A program made the translations under genes and the position numbers. From Tetmemena sp. SeJ-2015 (lineage: Eukaryota > Ciliophora > Spirotrichea > Sporadotrichida > Oxytrichidae), in the NCBI GenBank assembly GCA_027382625.1, contig JAJKFJ010022100.1:1-64000 (forward strand): a stretch of DNA of 64,000 nt, given 5' to 3'. The notes beneath the pieces are model-generated. The model was not told where the DNA came from and did not search any database. It was given only the letters and a program-made list of their open reading frames with translations. Every line of letters begins with the position of its first letter. Position 1 is the first letter of the stretch. Below are positions 1 to 11,458 of the stretch, piece after piece.

Positions 1-3000
1 ACCCCCAAATTTTGCCTTGGGGGTCCTTTAAAAAAATTTGGGGGCAAAATTGGGGGGGGAAAAATCTGGGGAAATTTTTGTCGGGTTTTGAAATGCCCCC
101 AAAATCTTGGGGCCCCGTTCCAAAAGTTTTTTTTGGGCCAAAAAGGGTTTAAAACCAAAAAATTTTTAGATTCCCTTTGGGGCCCAAGGGTTTAAAAAAC
201 AATTTGGGAAAGGTTTTCCCCAAATAAAAAAAACTAAGGGGAAGGGCTAAAAATTTTTTTGGTTTTTAAGTTTTTTAAACGGGGCCCCGGCAGGCCCCCT
301 AAAAAAAAAAAACTTTTTTGGGAAATTTTAAATCCAACTTTGGGAAGTTTGCTCCCCAAAATTTTAGGAAAAAATCCAAAAACCCCCAAATCGTTCCCCC
401 GGTGGGGAAAAAAAAAGTTTAAAATCTACCCCAAAAAAAAATTAGGGAAATTTGGGGGGGTTTAGAGTCCCCGGTTTGCCAAGAAAAAATTGGGGGGAAA
501 AACCAAAAGTTTGATTTAAGTTTTAAAGGGGTTTAATTAATTTTTTTTAAATTTCTTTGGGCAAAAATTCCAAAAAATTATTTTAAAAAAATTTTTTTAT
601 TAAAACCCCCGGGGTCTGGGCCCGAATCGGGTTTCCGGTTTTTTTCTGGGGAAAAAAAAGGGGCCCAATTGAATTTTTAAAAATTTTAAAAAAGACCAGG
701 GTATTTTTTATTTAAAAATCCACGGGTTTTTGGGGAAATAAATTTTTTTAAAATTTTGGAATTTAAATTTGGACCCGGCGTTTTTTATATTTTTTTTTAA
801 TTTCTTGGGTTTTTTAAATATTTGTAAAATTGGGTCATTAAATTTTTTATTTTTTTTAACCCAAAAATTTTTTAAATTCCAATTATTTTTGAACATTCTA
901 ATAAATTAAAAACCCTTTTTTTTAATTTTGGGGTTATTAATGCTAAAATTCCCAAAAAAGGGGGGAATTTGGGTCCCTGGGTTGCAGAAAAAAAAGTCCC
1001 AAACCCCCCAAATTTTTTAATAAGAATTTGGGGAATAGAGGCCTTAATGATTAGAAATCACTGATTGGATAATAGAGTTTAAAACAATATTTATTGGTGT
1101 TTAATATAATGCTTAGAGATAAAATTAAAAACCTAATTTAAATTTGGATTACTCTATAAATTCTTAAAAAAAACCAAAGGGGGGCATTTTTTAATTAAAA
1201 AAACCTAATCTTTTCCTATTTAATTTATTAAATTCCCAAACCCCCCATTTTTTTTAAAGTCTGGAATGTTTTCTTCTAATGATTTTTCTACCTTTAATTA
1301 AGTAAAATTAAAAATTTCTAAAAACTAGATCCAAAAATTCGCAAGATTTTCCCAAATTATTTTTTAATTTAATTTTTAAAAAACTTTAAGTTTTAAAATT
1401 TTAAAAAAAAATTTTTTTTAAAAATGAACATTCTAAACATATTTCTACACCATATCCAATTTTAAATTCTTTTATTATTTGAGTTTATTTTAAGAACTAA
1501 AGAATATAATAACTATTAATTTCCAACTCTAACATCTCACAAAAATATAGAGTACTAGTAAAATTGAATGGAAGTACAAGACTCAGAACATGTGCCTCTT
1601 CTCCTAGAGAATTTCTGTTCGAAGACGGGGAAGGGGGCATCCCTTTTGAAAAGGGGGGCTTTGTTTTGGGGGAAGAAAAACTTTTTCGCAAAACCGTAAA
1701 AACTTATTTAAAAAAGAAAAAAACCACTTGCTGGCCCGGGCCCGGACGTAAATTAAATTTAAATTGAGGGGAAAACCCTCTCTCTTTTTTGAAAAAAACA
1801 AAAAAGGGGAATTTCCCCTTTTGGGGGGAACCCCCCCAATCATACCCCTTCCAGTATTTTTTTCCCCACTTTTTCAGTAAAAAATTTTCCTTTCCCGAGG
1901 TTTTGGGGTTTTCCCCCACAACCCCACAAAATCCTTTAAAAAAAAGTTTTTTTAAAACCCCCACTTAACACGGTTTAAACAAAACTTGTTGGGCCTCTAG
2001 GGAAAGGGGGGGTTTAAAAAAAGGTATTTGGGGAAGTTTTTAAACCCCAAGGGGACCACCCCCAATTTTCTTTTTTAAAAACTCCGGGGCCTTTACCCCA
2101 ATTTAGGGGCCCACGTAAGGGGGGAATTTATTTTTTAAAATTTTTTTTAATTTTAAAAATTTTTCCTACTTATTTTTTAAAAGGGGATTTAAAGGAAAAT
2201 TTAAAAAAAGCATTTTTCGGGGGGGGACTCGGGGTTTTTTGGGAAAGTTGGGGTTTTTTTTTTATTTCAGGTTTTTTTTAAAAAAAAATTTAAATAAAAC
2301 ATGGTGAAAGGGGGAAAAACCGCCCCAAATTTTTAAAAAAAGGGAAAAATTTTTTTTTCAAGGAATTTTTTTAATTTTTTTAAAAAGGCAAAAATTTAAA
2401 AATTTTTTTATTTTTTGCTTAAACTATTTTAATTAAAAAAAATTTTTTTTTGGGAAAAAAAAAAAATAATTTTTTCCCTTATTTTAAATTTTAATTTTAA
2501 AATTGGAAAAAAAAAATTTTTAAAATATAAAAAAAAATCAAAAATTTTTTTTAAAAAGGCCCTTTTTTAAACTTATAAATTTTTAAAAATTAAAGGTTTT
2601 TTTTTAGTCAAAAAATAAAAAACTTTTAAAAACGGGACGGGGAAGGGAAAAATTTTTTTTATCGAGAATTCATGGGATTTAACCGATTTTTCCCATTTTG
2701 GGGAAGAAATTAATTTTTTTGAAAAAAATTTGAAATTAAAAGTTTTGGGGCTAGGGAGAAACTTTTCTAGGGGGAAAAAACTTTTAATTTTTTTACGTAA
2801 AGATTGGGGAGTTTATGGAGTAAAAATTTTCAAACTGTCCTGATTGGGAAATTTTTACTTTTGGAAAAATAATTGAATTAAAAATTGAAAATTCTTTTTA
2901 AAATAGCGAAAAAAAATTAGGGGCCCCCAATTTAAAAAAGGTTTTTAAAAGTAAAAAAATTAAAAAATTTTTGGGGAATGATTTTTTTTTTTTAAAAAAA

Positions 3001-3300
3001 GTTAATAAATGTTTTTGGGGAAAATTTTTAAAACATTAAGTAATTTATTTTTTTTTTTAAAATTTAAATTTTTTTTTTAATTTATATTAGGGAAAATTTT
3101 AAAAATTAAAATTAAACCCTTTTAAATTTTTTTAAAGGGAAATTGGTTTTTAAACCTTTGAGTCCCCAAAAGCAATTTCCCTGGGTTTTCAAGATGCCGG
3201 GGGGCCCAAAAATTTTTTTTCCAACCAAAAAGATAAATTTTCCAAAAAATTTGGAAAAGCAAAAAGAAATTTTTTTACTTTTTTTTTTTTTGGGATCACC
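1..3300. other. Low-quality or low-complexity homopolymer-rich tract
   Basis: The tract is packed with runs of G, C, A and T of 4-10 bases (for example blocks of CCCC, GGGG and TTTTTTT in close succession) that occur nowhere else in the window apart from 5.2-6.0 kb and 6.35-6.55 kb. Short islands of normal-looking AT-rich sequence sit inside it at about 1040-1150 and 1430-1620. I see no gene. The most likely explanation is uncorrected long-read error at a contig end. A biological simple-sequence tract is possible but less likely. Confidence 0.6.
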
Positions 3301-3462
3301 AGGGTAGGAGATTTTTATTGTCGTTTAATTAAATAATTTTTAAATATTATCAATCTATATTATTGCTTGATTTTCAATTTTTAATTTAACATTTTTCCTC
3401 TTTGATATTAATATTTAGATATTTATATTTCAAAATAAATTTAATCTTAAACTAATGTGAGG

Positions 3463-5079
3463 ATATTGAATATCAGCTCATACTTTGACGTGAAAGACTT
3501 CGATAACCCAGTGCATTATTTCTTAGATGACTTGTATCTGCCATTTGAGTATGGGCGATCAGTCATTTGTAATAATTACATTTCTAAGAACTAACTGATG
3601 CTAAAGATAATTCAATTTTAAAAATTAGGAATTAAAATTTGCATAGGTTTATACGACAATTTATTTGGAGTGTTTAACATTGCAAACTAGAGGAGTTTCT
3701 ACTAAAAAAGCAATCGCATTTACTTCACTGCCGACATTTTCTATTTATTTTACATTAAATATAATAAAGAATTTGCTAAATTAGAATTTTAAATACTAGA
3801 ACAGTGCCAATTGCTAAGAGTAGAGTTATTAAGACACCATTAGACAATTCTTTGGTTGCTGCGTTTCTTTTCAGAGGCAATCTAGTTTAGAAATCAATCA
3901 GTGAATAATGGTCTGTTATGAAAAGTTCCGAAACAGTTTCGTAGGGTGCTATCATCAAATTTCATCTCTTTCATTAAAATTTCATGATTCAAGATTCAGA
4001 AGGTAGAAGAAGGATATTTTATTGCGAGTGATCTAGTTAATCTCGATGAGAGAATATTCTATCCTACGTTTTCTAAAAACTTCAACTAAAGCAGAATGGC
4101 AATTTTGACCTATTTGGCGGCCTAAATATTTTTAATCTCTAAAACATTTATTATCACAAAATTCCCAAGCTAAGACTTTTCATTTTTTAACCATAGATCA
4201 AAGAGATTGCTTGTAAGATCCCATAATAATTCAGTAAACAGAACTTTTTCCTCCTTATTGAGGGAATGTACCATATTTTATCGTATAAGAGAAAGAATTT
4301 AATTTTATGAGTATGCTTCAAACTATTTCCCATGAGGGATTATTCTTTAGTTTTATTCAAAATAATAAATACATTAAGTACGGTCCTGGAGAATATCCAT
4401 TTTAATTTTATGACGAGAAGGAGTGATGTTTTTTTAGAGTATCTATTTGGACAAGTACCATGACATTTACGAGCGCACAGTTTATTCGTGAAGTGGAGTT
4501 CTGCAAGATGTGGGTGGCATCTATTATCCTAATAGAATCAAGTTATATTTTTCCTTTGATTTATTTTGTGAGTATACAATTCTCTTTTCTTTGCGGGTCT
4601 GTTCATTTATGGGAGATTTCAGGGTTCTATTTATTTCTCTTCCATCATCAGCAAGCTATATCAGGTTGAGTACATCAATCATATCGCATATCTCTATTTA
4701 AAATACTAAAGAGTTAATATTATTGAATGAGAATGATTCCAAAAGCAATAAAAAAGGAAAAGGGAAAAGGCATTCAGATCTTTAAATTTATTTTAAATCA
4801 AGGTAGAAAGTCAGACAATAAATTGAAATCAGTTATTTTTAGCCGAAGAGGCAGTTTCCTGGGAAATGTCTCTAAAATTCATACAATGACTCTCAAGATT
4901 AAGGACTTATTCGCTAAATAAATATTCATCAAATATACTATTTTATGAGAGGCCAAAATTTTAATAAGAATATAAAAGAATTAATTTCCAATTCTTTAAG
5001 AAAAATTCAATAACAAAAATAGAGTAGCATTTTAAAAATTTATTAACATCTTTAAATTAAAAAAACAGTAAAAATTTGA
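3463..5079 (+). pseudogene. Decayed multi-segment membrane-protein gene (ciliate-type)
   Basis: Read with the ciliate code this holds three long open segments in different frames: about 3463-3921, about 4034-4330, and about 4447-5079. The first contains YFDVKDFDNPVHYFLDDLY and FEYGRS. The third contains DKYHDIYERTVYS, then an in-frame TGA where a Trp would fit, then GVLQDVGGIYYPNRI, a hydrophobic stretch, and a Lys/Gln-rich tail. The order of motifs looks like one protein of a membrane-protein family I associate with ciliates, but I cannot name it. At least two frame shifts and one in-frame TGA remain. I could not find pointer repeats that repair all of them, so a germline pseudogene fits best. 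An IES-interrupted gene plus base-call errors is the alternative. Confidence 0.45.
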
Positions 5080-6600
5080 GTATTCAAAAGTATATAATTT
5101 ATTATATTTTAATTAAATCTCAACAGCGGAAAATTAATTAAAAACTCTTATCCTGAAACTATCTTTAGCTATTAATTTAAAATTAGTTTAGGAAACGAAA
5201 AATTCTTATCTATATTAATTTGTTTCAAAAACCTAAGGAGAAAAATTTACAGAAAAACTTACAATAAAGGGGTCTGGATTTTGAAGAAACCCATGGAGAA
5301 TCAAAATATTTTTCTAGACATATTAAAATAATTATTTTTTTCTCGATAAAAAAAGTGTTTAAATTGTTCCACCATTAAAAATAAACCATTTGAATTTTTT
5401 TTGTGATAAATTATTTTTCAATAATGAGCGCAAAAACATTTGTCAAAAAAGGAAGGGAAAAATTAAAAAAGACTCATGCGTAAACCCTTTTGACCCAAAT
5501 TAATAACTCGATTGCTTCTCTCTTTTAGTTTGAAAAAATCGAAGTACCCACTAACCTACAGAAGAAGCATCTCATCTATAAATTATTACAGTAGGGAAAT
5601 TTTTAATTTAAATCGGGATTGATTAAAAAAATAAATTGGGGGTTGAACTTCAGCCCGTTTAAAAATCAAATTTCCCCCAAAATTGTGGGTTGTTCGATCA
5701 CTTATAAAAAAAATATGGGTTTTTTTTTTAATAACTTCTATACCTCTCAGTTGTGAATAAATTTTACTCTTCTAAAATTAATCAGTATCTACTAAACTTT
5801 TCGCTTTAAAACTGGGCTAGCCCCCCACAATAAAGTTTTAAGGGGGAAAAACTCTTAGAATTTTAGCTTAAGAAAGGGTTTGTAATTATTAAATTGGCAC
5901 ACTTCAACGTCACGATTTTATTCCCTTTTAATTTAAATCTTTTAAATTCCCCTTTTTTTTAAAATAACAAGATATTAGAACAATTTTTTTTTTAAGAAGT
6001 TGATACTTCCACAGATGAGGGAGAAGAAGACGCAGTCGTCATTAGCTAAATGGGGGATAAAAAGTTTTGAAATATTTATTTTACTAAGTTTAGCTTGCTA
6101 GATATGGATACGTTTTAAAATAAAGTGGCGCGAAATCTCGGTATATTTAAAAGTAAAAAGGCTCTCTCAAGTCTGGACAAGAAGAAATAAATATACTTAT
6201 TATATAGTATATAAGATATTGTTTGGATTAGTGACAAAGAATCCATAGAGATATGTAAAGGAGAGATTTGACCTAACGGATATAGCTGGAGTCAAATCAG
6301 TAGAGACTAAGAATCCTCATAAGAAAGTAGAGACGTCACCCACTCTAAAAAAAAAAATTGAAGTTTTTTTATTAATTCCTGCTCCTAAATTTTTAATTAA
6401 AAAATTTAAAATATCCTTTAAAAAAAATTAAAAAATTATAAATTTCTTTAAAAAACATTTAAAAAAAATTTTTAAAATTTTTTAAAAATAAATTTTATTT
6501 TTATTTTCTTAAAATTTAAAATTTAAAATAAAAATAGAAAACCCTTTGAGACCCAAAAAAGCCTTTTAAAAGCAAAAATCCGTAGGTCATTGCTCAATGT
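5080..6600. other. AT-rich spacer, partly low quality
   Basis: No convincing coding segment is visible. About 5200-6000 and 6345-6550 again show inflated homopolymers like those of the first 3.3 kb. Between them, about 6000-6340 is ordinary AT-rich sequence without a long ciliate-code frame. This is probably germline-limited spacer. Confidence 0.4.
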
Positions 6601-6609
6601 CTCTATTTG

Positions 6610-7725
6610 TATTTTTTTAGGGAGATCTAGTTTTTGGAAACCTTTGATTAAGAGTTTTGCGTGGATTATGATAAGCCCAACCTATGCGAGATTAAAGAAC
6701 TTTCTAACTAACCTAGATAAGCAACTCTTCGAATTAAGGGCCTTAAAAGAGGATAATTTGTTGTGAAAATCATAAAAGTTTGGTAAAAGAGTAGTAAAAC
6801 TATTTTACTGAGTAACCAAAAACTTTTGATGCCTAGGGTGAACTTTACCACTGGCAATTTTTACATCATGTTAATTGAAGGAGACTACTACCACCATGGA
6901 GTTCCCAACCTAGGAGTCTTTGGTCATTTTCCGCCTCTTAATTTAAACAATGTTACTGAGCTTATTAGGGCTTTGTGTCGTGTAATCTTATGAAAATCTA
7001 AGAGTGAGTGCTGATGAGAGATTGAGCATGTTCTATATCCTATTCACCCTCTCTACTTAGATATAAATTAGCAGCAAGGAATTGCGATTGCATTAATAGT
7101 GTGGCGATGAAGAATGTTCTTACCTGGTCGTTCCAAACGGTATGTTTTTATTTTGTCTAAGTTTTTAAAGCTACCATTTGATTTCTCTAAAAACTTAAAT
7201 GTCGAATTAAATTCGAGGGTTATAGATTTTTAAATTTCTTAAATAGCAAATAATAGAGCTTCTTTATAGTTAGCATTCAAATAAGAGAGTGTCTGATATA
7301 TTATACGTTCAGCCCCTATTTTTAGAAACTCCTCTGTTTGCTCATATAAAGCTTGGACAAAGGAGGATGAAGCTCTTGTCATCTGTGTTAATACTTGGTA
7401 CTTTAAGCACATCCTTGTGAATCGAGTATTGCTAGAAAAATTTGGAAATAAAAATATAATTTTACTTTGTTAAATCCTACAATTATAAGGAACGTTTTCG
7501 ATAAACATGTCAATCATGGATGGATTTGAAGCCATTTCTCCACAGTTCAGTAAAAAGACTAAAATCAATCGCTACTTACTGAAAAAGCTGGCTTCCTAGC
7601 CAGTAGTCAAAAATCGGGGCCGAATGGATAGTTTATTAAATACTCATGTGGCAAAAAAATTACAACAAATAATTACTAAATAATATTACTGCTTCTTTTT
7701 AAAAATAGTTTAAGAACTTTCTTGA
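6610..7725 (+). CDS. Unknown protein, fragmented reading frame
   Basis: With TAA/TAG as Gln an open segment runs from about 6610 to the TGA at 6991. It includes CVDYDKPNLCEIKEL, LRIKGLKRGQFVVKIIKVW and GVPNLGVFGHFPPLNLNNV. The protein-like frame then continues after a one-base shift (SYENLRVSADERLSMFYIL) to about 7139, where a possible 22-nt GT-AG intron begins. A third segment runs to TGA 7723-7725 and contains AWTKEDEALVICVN and a Lys-rich end. WTKEDEALV is weakly reminiscent of a Myb/SANT helix, but no full domain is visible. The one-base shift at about 6985 is either a sequencing error or a decayed gene. Confidence 0.4.
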
Positions 7726-8145
7726 TTTGGTTATTTAAGAAATGTCTCTCAAATCAGAATCAGATGCAGCTCTTGATATATTAACTTTAAAAAATTTTCT
7801 AAAATAAAAATGATGTAGTAAAGATCCAAATAGGTTTATGAGGACAAATAAAAGAAGTAGCATTTATTAAAAAAATGGAAATTTTATATAAATTATTTTT
7901 AAATGAATTAATTCACTCTAGTAAGATAATTTATTTTGACATAAAACTATGAATCTACAAAAGCGAAACTCCATCAATTTATAAATCTTAATTTTTGACC
8001 CTCCTGGAATTTAAAAGGCTAAAATCTCTTAAACGTATTACTATTTGCACATATAGGCCCTATTCGAAATATTTTAGACATTTTTATCATAAAAAGTGTA
8101 CTTCCGTCTGCTATCCTCCCATATATATCCATATTTATTGTCACA

Positions 8146-9045
8146 ATGAATTTAGAAAGTAGCAATAAAACTCTAAAACAAAAAGGTACGAGCTCAACTG
8201 CTTCTATGTTTAAGAAGAAACCCAAACAAGATGAAAGTAAATTAATCAAAGACTTCAAGAAGAATATTGGGGAAGAGAGCGGATTGAAGACTGACTCATC
8301 TTTTGAAGAACTCACAGGCTCTGAGGAATATGACATTAATAAACAAGCCACAGAAACTAAGAAAACTAATAATAAAGTCAAGGGGAGTGTAAGCAATAAT
8401 AAAAAGAGTGCCAAAGTGAGATAATTATGTTTCTATTTTTAGTGAAAAGTAATGATGATGATGAGAGTCAAACAATCAATAGAAAGGGCAGAGGAAGGAG
8501 GAATATGTAATATGAAATTTCAAAATCAAACTTTGAATCAAGCCAAGGCTCAGCTAAGAGAAATCACAGCAACTAGAGGAACAAGAATGAAGAAGTACGT
8601 TAACTTAACTAATTTGGAATTTAATCACAACCTCTATTGCTGGTTTAACTTAATTTTTGTAACCACAGAGACTTGTGATGGAGGATAGCCAGATAAATTA
8701 GTTATAGGAATTACTAAACTAGTTCTATTATTTAGCAAAATTTAATCTCTTTATTCTAATCGAAACCTAGACTTCTTTCTCCTATAAACAGATTTGTCTA
8801 GCCTCAATTACTCTCCTCTTCAGCGAAGTCTTATTCTAGAGATTTACTACAAATTAAAAGAGACTGAGTTATCGAGGGTCCAACTTAACACAATTATAAA
8901 ACATTTTCAATATCCAAGATGTAATATTGTGGGGAGTTACATACAAAATTCTCTTTTAAAATTCAAATAAAAGACCACTATTTTAATAGTTTTCACAGTC
9001 TTCTCTATAATTAATACTTAATATAGATGTTAATGCATTACTTGA
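8146..9045 (+). CDS. Unknown basic, hydrophilic protein with one IES
   Basis: The start is the ATG at 8146. The first 90 residues are Lys/Ser/Glu-rich (MNLESSNKTLKQKGT...). At 8415 an IES flanked by AGTGA interrupts the frame. Removing it gives ...KSAKVKSNDDDESQTINRKGRG. A second break lies at 8629-8664. It can be repaired either by a 26-nt GT-AG intron or by an AACC-flanked IES of 32 bp, and both restore the frame to RLVMEDSQINQLQEL. The last segment has DLSSLNYSPLQRSLILEIYY and LSRVQLNTIIKHFQYPRC, ending at TGA 9043-9045, after another junction in about 8715-8800 that I could not define. A 131-residue standard-code frame on the other strand is only a shadow. No family recognised. Confidence 0.5.
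8415..8445. other. IES, 26 bp, pointer AGTGA
   Basis: AGTGA occurs at 8415-8419 and 8441-8445. Deleting one copy plus the insert joins GCC AAA GTG AAA AGT AAT GAT in frame. The GT-AG alternative at the same place (27 nt) creates a TGA, so an IES is preferred. Confidence 0.75.
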
Positions 9046-9110
9046 GATTAAATTTGAGTTGAGAAATTAATATTTGCATTATTTTTAAATTCGAATTAAA
9101 GGTTAAATTA

Positions 9111-11458
9111 ATGCAAGACAACGAAGGGAACTCAGACTATATTTTCAATGATACTGAATCCAATGTGGATACTTCTTCAAATCAGCACTTGGTAAAAGGA
9201 ATATTGGGGAATATTACTCATGATGATTAGAATATATTTGAGAGTTTTCAAAGGTTGAGGCAGTCAATATCAAAGACTTAAAATAACAGACCCAGTTCTT
9301 CCTCTGGTGCAATTCAAGTAAACAAGTTTCTAAAGCAAAATCATCAGCAAGAGAAGTTCAGGGGAGCCCCTTCCCGGACAGTAGAATTATATAAAGAATT
9401 ATGCAATTATAATTCAAGTCTAGAGACAATATTAACTCCAAAATTTAATTTCTGCTACAATCACTCTCTTTATTTTCTTTCTTTTCGATTGTAAAAGTAA
9501 ACTTCAAGGGTATTCCATAATTATAAAGAACCAAATTAAATTAATCATCCAGGAACTGAATACAGTTATTTTCTGCTATAATTATTTAGCAGACATCTTA
9601 AGTGTATTATATTTTAATGGAGCAATAATTCCTGAATAAACTTGAAATTTATTTTACAATAGAGAAGAAAGAAAGTAAGGAAAGGTGAGAGATTATGAAA
9701 GGGGCATCTAACCTGTATCTGATTAACTAATGATGAAGGTTTGATGACCTAGATGTCTGAATTGACCTTTAAGAATATAAATTTAGGTGCAAAAAATAAT
9801 CTTTAAGAAAAGAATATGGCTACCCAAATCCTTTTAATATTTTACTGTCCAGGACACCCACCCGAAGTTTTAAATGTTTAACGATCATAACAATTATGAA
9901 TCTCAACCAGCTGCAAATGACTAAAGATACCTTAATAGAGCAGCTGAAGAGGAAAGTAAAGGACAAGAAATATTATAAGATTCTAATGAGGGGACAGGTG
10001 AGAATTTAAGTAACTTGAAGGGCGTGCAGTCAGTGAAGGAGTTACTGCATAGAAACAAAAGACTTTCAATTACAGAGCAGTTGAAAAAGGACGCAATCTA
10101 AGGCTTAGACTCAAACCCTCTCTTTCCACCTGCCTCGAAGATGATAAATTATGATAGCAACTTCAACAGCTCTCTGTTTATGCAAGGCTCCAGTAATTTT
10201 CAAACCAACTAAGTTGAAGAAGAGAAACAGGATAATGACCCTAATTACACAAATATAACTTCCTAAGAGATTAATGTAGAGGGTGAGCAACCAGTTAAGA
10301 AAGAAAGAATAGGATCAGCTACTTTCATCAAGAAAACACAGAGAAATTTAATGGAGCAAACATTCAGAAATACTTCCATCAAACAAAATGAAGAGGTCAA
10401 AGATTAATTAAGTAATATAATGAATCAGAAATTACTAACTTAATTTCAAATTTATAAATTTCTACTCAAGAAGATTAAAACTAATTGCACTTGCTGAAAT
10501 AGTTTAAATCTTGTTATTTAATTTTAAAACAAGTTGAAAATAAATAGGATTTTAATTGAGATTCTGAAGGAGTGCAGTAATAGAACTATGAACGTCTGCA
10601 GTCAGAGCTAAACGAGATAAAAAAGACTTTAGAAAAATTGGAGAGCAATAGTTCTTAGTAGTTTTAAGCGAGAAGGAATATAGCCTCAGCTAAAACCACA
10701 ACTGGAAAGAGAGGAGGCTTGAATCAGTTGATGATGAATACTTCAGAACTAGATTCGCAAAATGTGCAAAGGCAGGTCCAAAATCAAATTCAAAATTAGT
10801 TCAACTAAGTTGAAATTAGCGACCTGGAGTCTGACTACCTTTCCAAATTTTCAGCTCAGAGAAAGATTTCTCTACAATCATTTTTAAATATAATTTCAAG
10901 AGCTCAATCTAACTTAAGAATGAGACCTGCTTCCAAACAATTGCTAAACACAACAAAAATTAATCAAATAAGCTCTGATAAAAGTATTATGCTATGTTTT
11001 CCTGTTTTATAAAATAGAAGGAAATATCTAGAAAATATCTCAATTAAATATCTCATAGATAAATTATTATCTTTATATAACAAATAGAGCACAAATTAAA
11101 TTCTCCTACGTTGCTATTATTGATTTTTAAGTTCATGCTTTGTTAGATCTTTATGTATATTAAGAGCTTCATTGCTTCAAGTAGCGGAGCTCCCTATCTG
11201 TCTAACATGCTTTCAAGCAACCCGCAGGCTTTGAAGGTTTTACTAAACTTGAACAACATAAGACTTAAACGTAGAAAAAATAGAGCCTAGAGATCTAAAT
11301 CACCCTTTATTCCAAAATATCATTCTTGTTATTTATTCAATTAAAAAATAGAAATCTGGTCATACTTCGAAACTATTTAAACAAGTTGTATTTAAATGTT
11401 TTCGAGCCCTCACAGAGAATTTCCAATGGATAATAAATTTAATGCATTTTTTATTTGA
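9111..11458 (+). CDS. Unknown Gln/Asn/Ser-rich protein with coiled-coil segment
   Basis: The start is the ATG at 9111 (MQDNEGNSDYIFNDTESN). Ciliate-code segments follow at 9111-about 9430, about 9870-10492, 10566-11121 and about 11170-11458 (TGA 11456-11458), in different frames and separated by AT-rich breaks. The second segment is acidic and polar (SVKELLHRNKRLSITEQLKK). The third starts with a Gln/Glu/Lys heptad-like stretch (YERLQSELNEIKKTLEKLE), suggesting a short coiled coil. The fourth contains SSSGAPYLSNMLSSNPQAL. Breaks are presumably introns or IESs; I could not pin their ends. It may be two genes, or may continue into the MORN gene downstream. No family recognised. Confidence 0.4.

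Noticed and set aside
8019..8414. 131-residue minus-strand frame
   Set aside because: It is antisense to the Lys/Ser-rich plus-strand exon starting at 8146, which continues through an IES in a protein-like way; the minus frame does not.
8629..8664. AACC-flanked IES of 32 bp
   Set aside because: Not claimed as a feature because a 26-nt GT-AG intron ending at the same place restores the same frame; the two cannot be told apart here.
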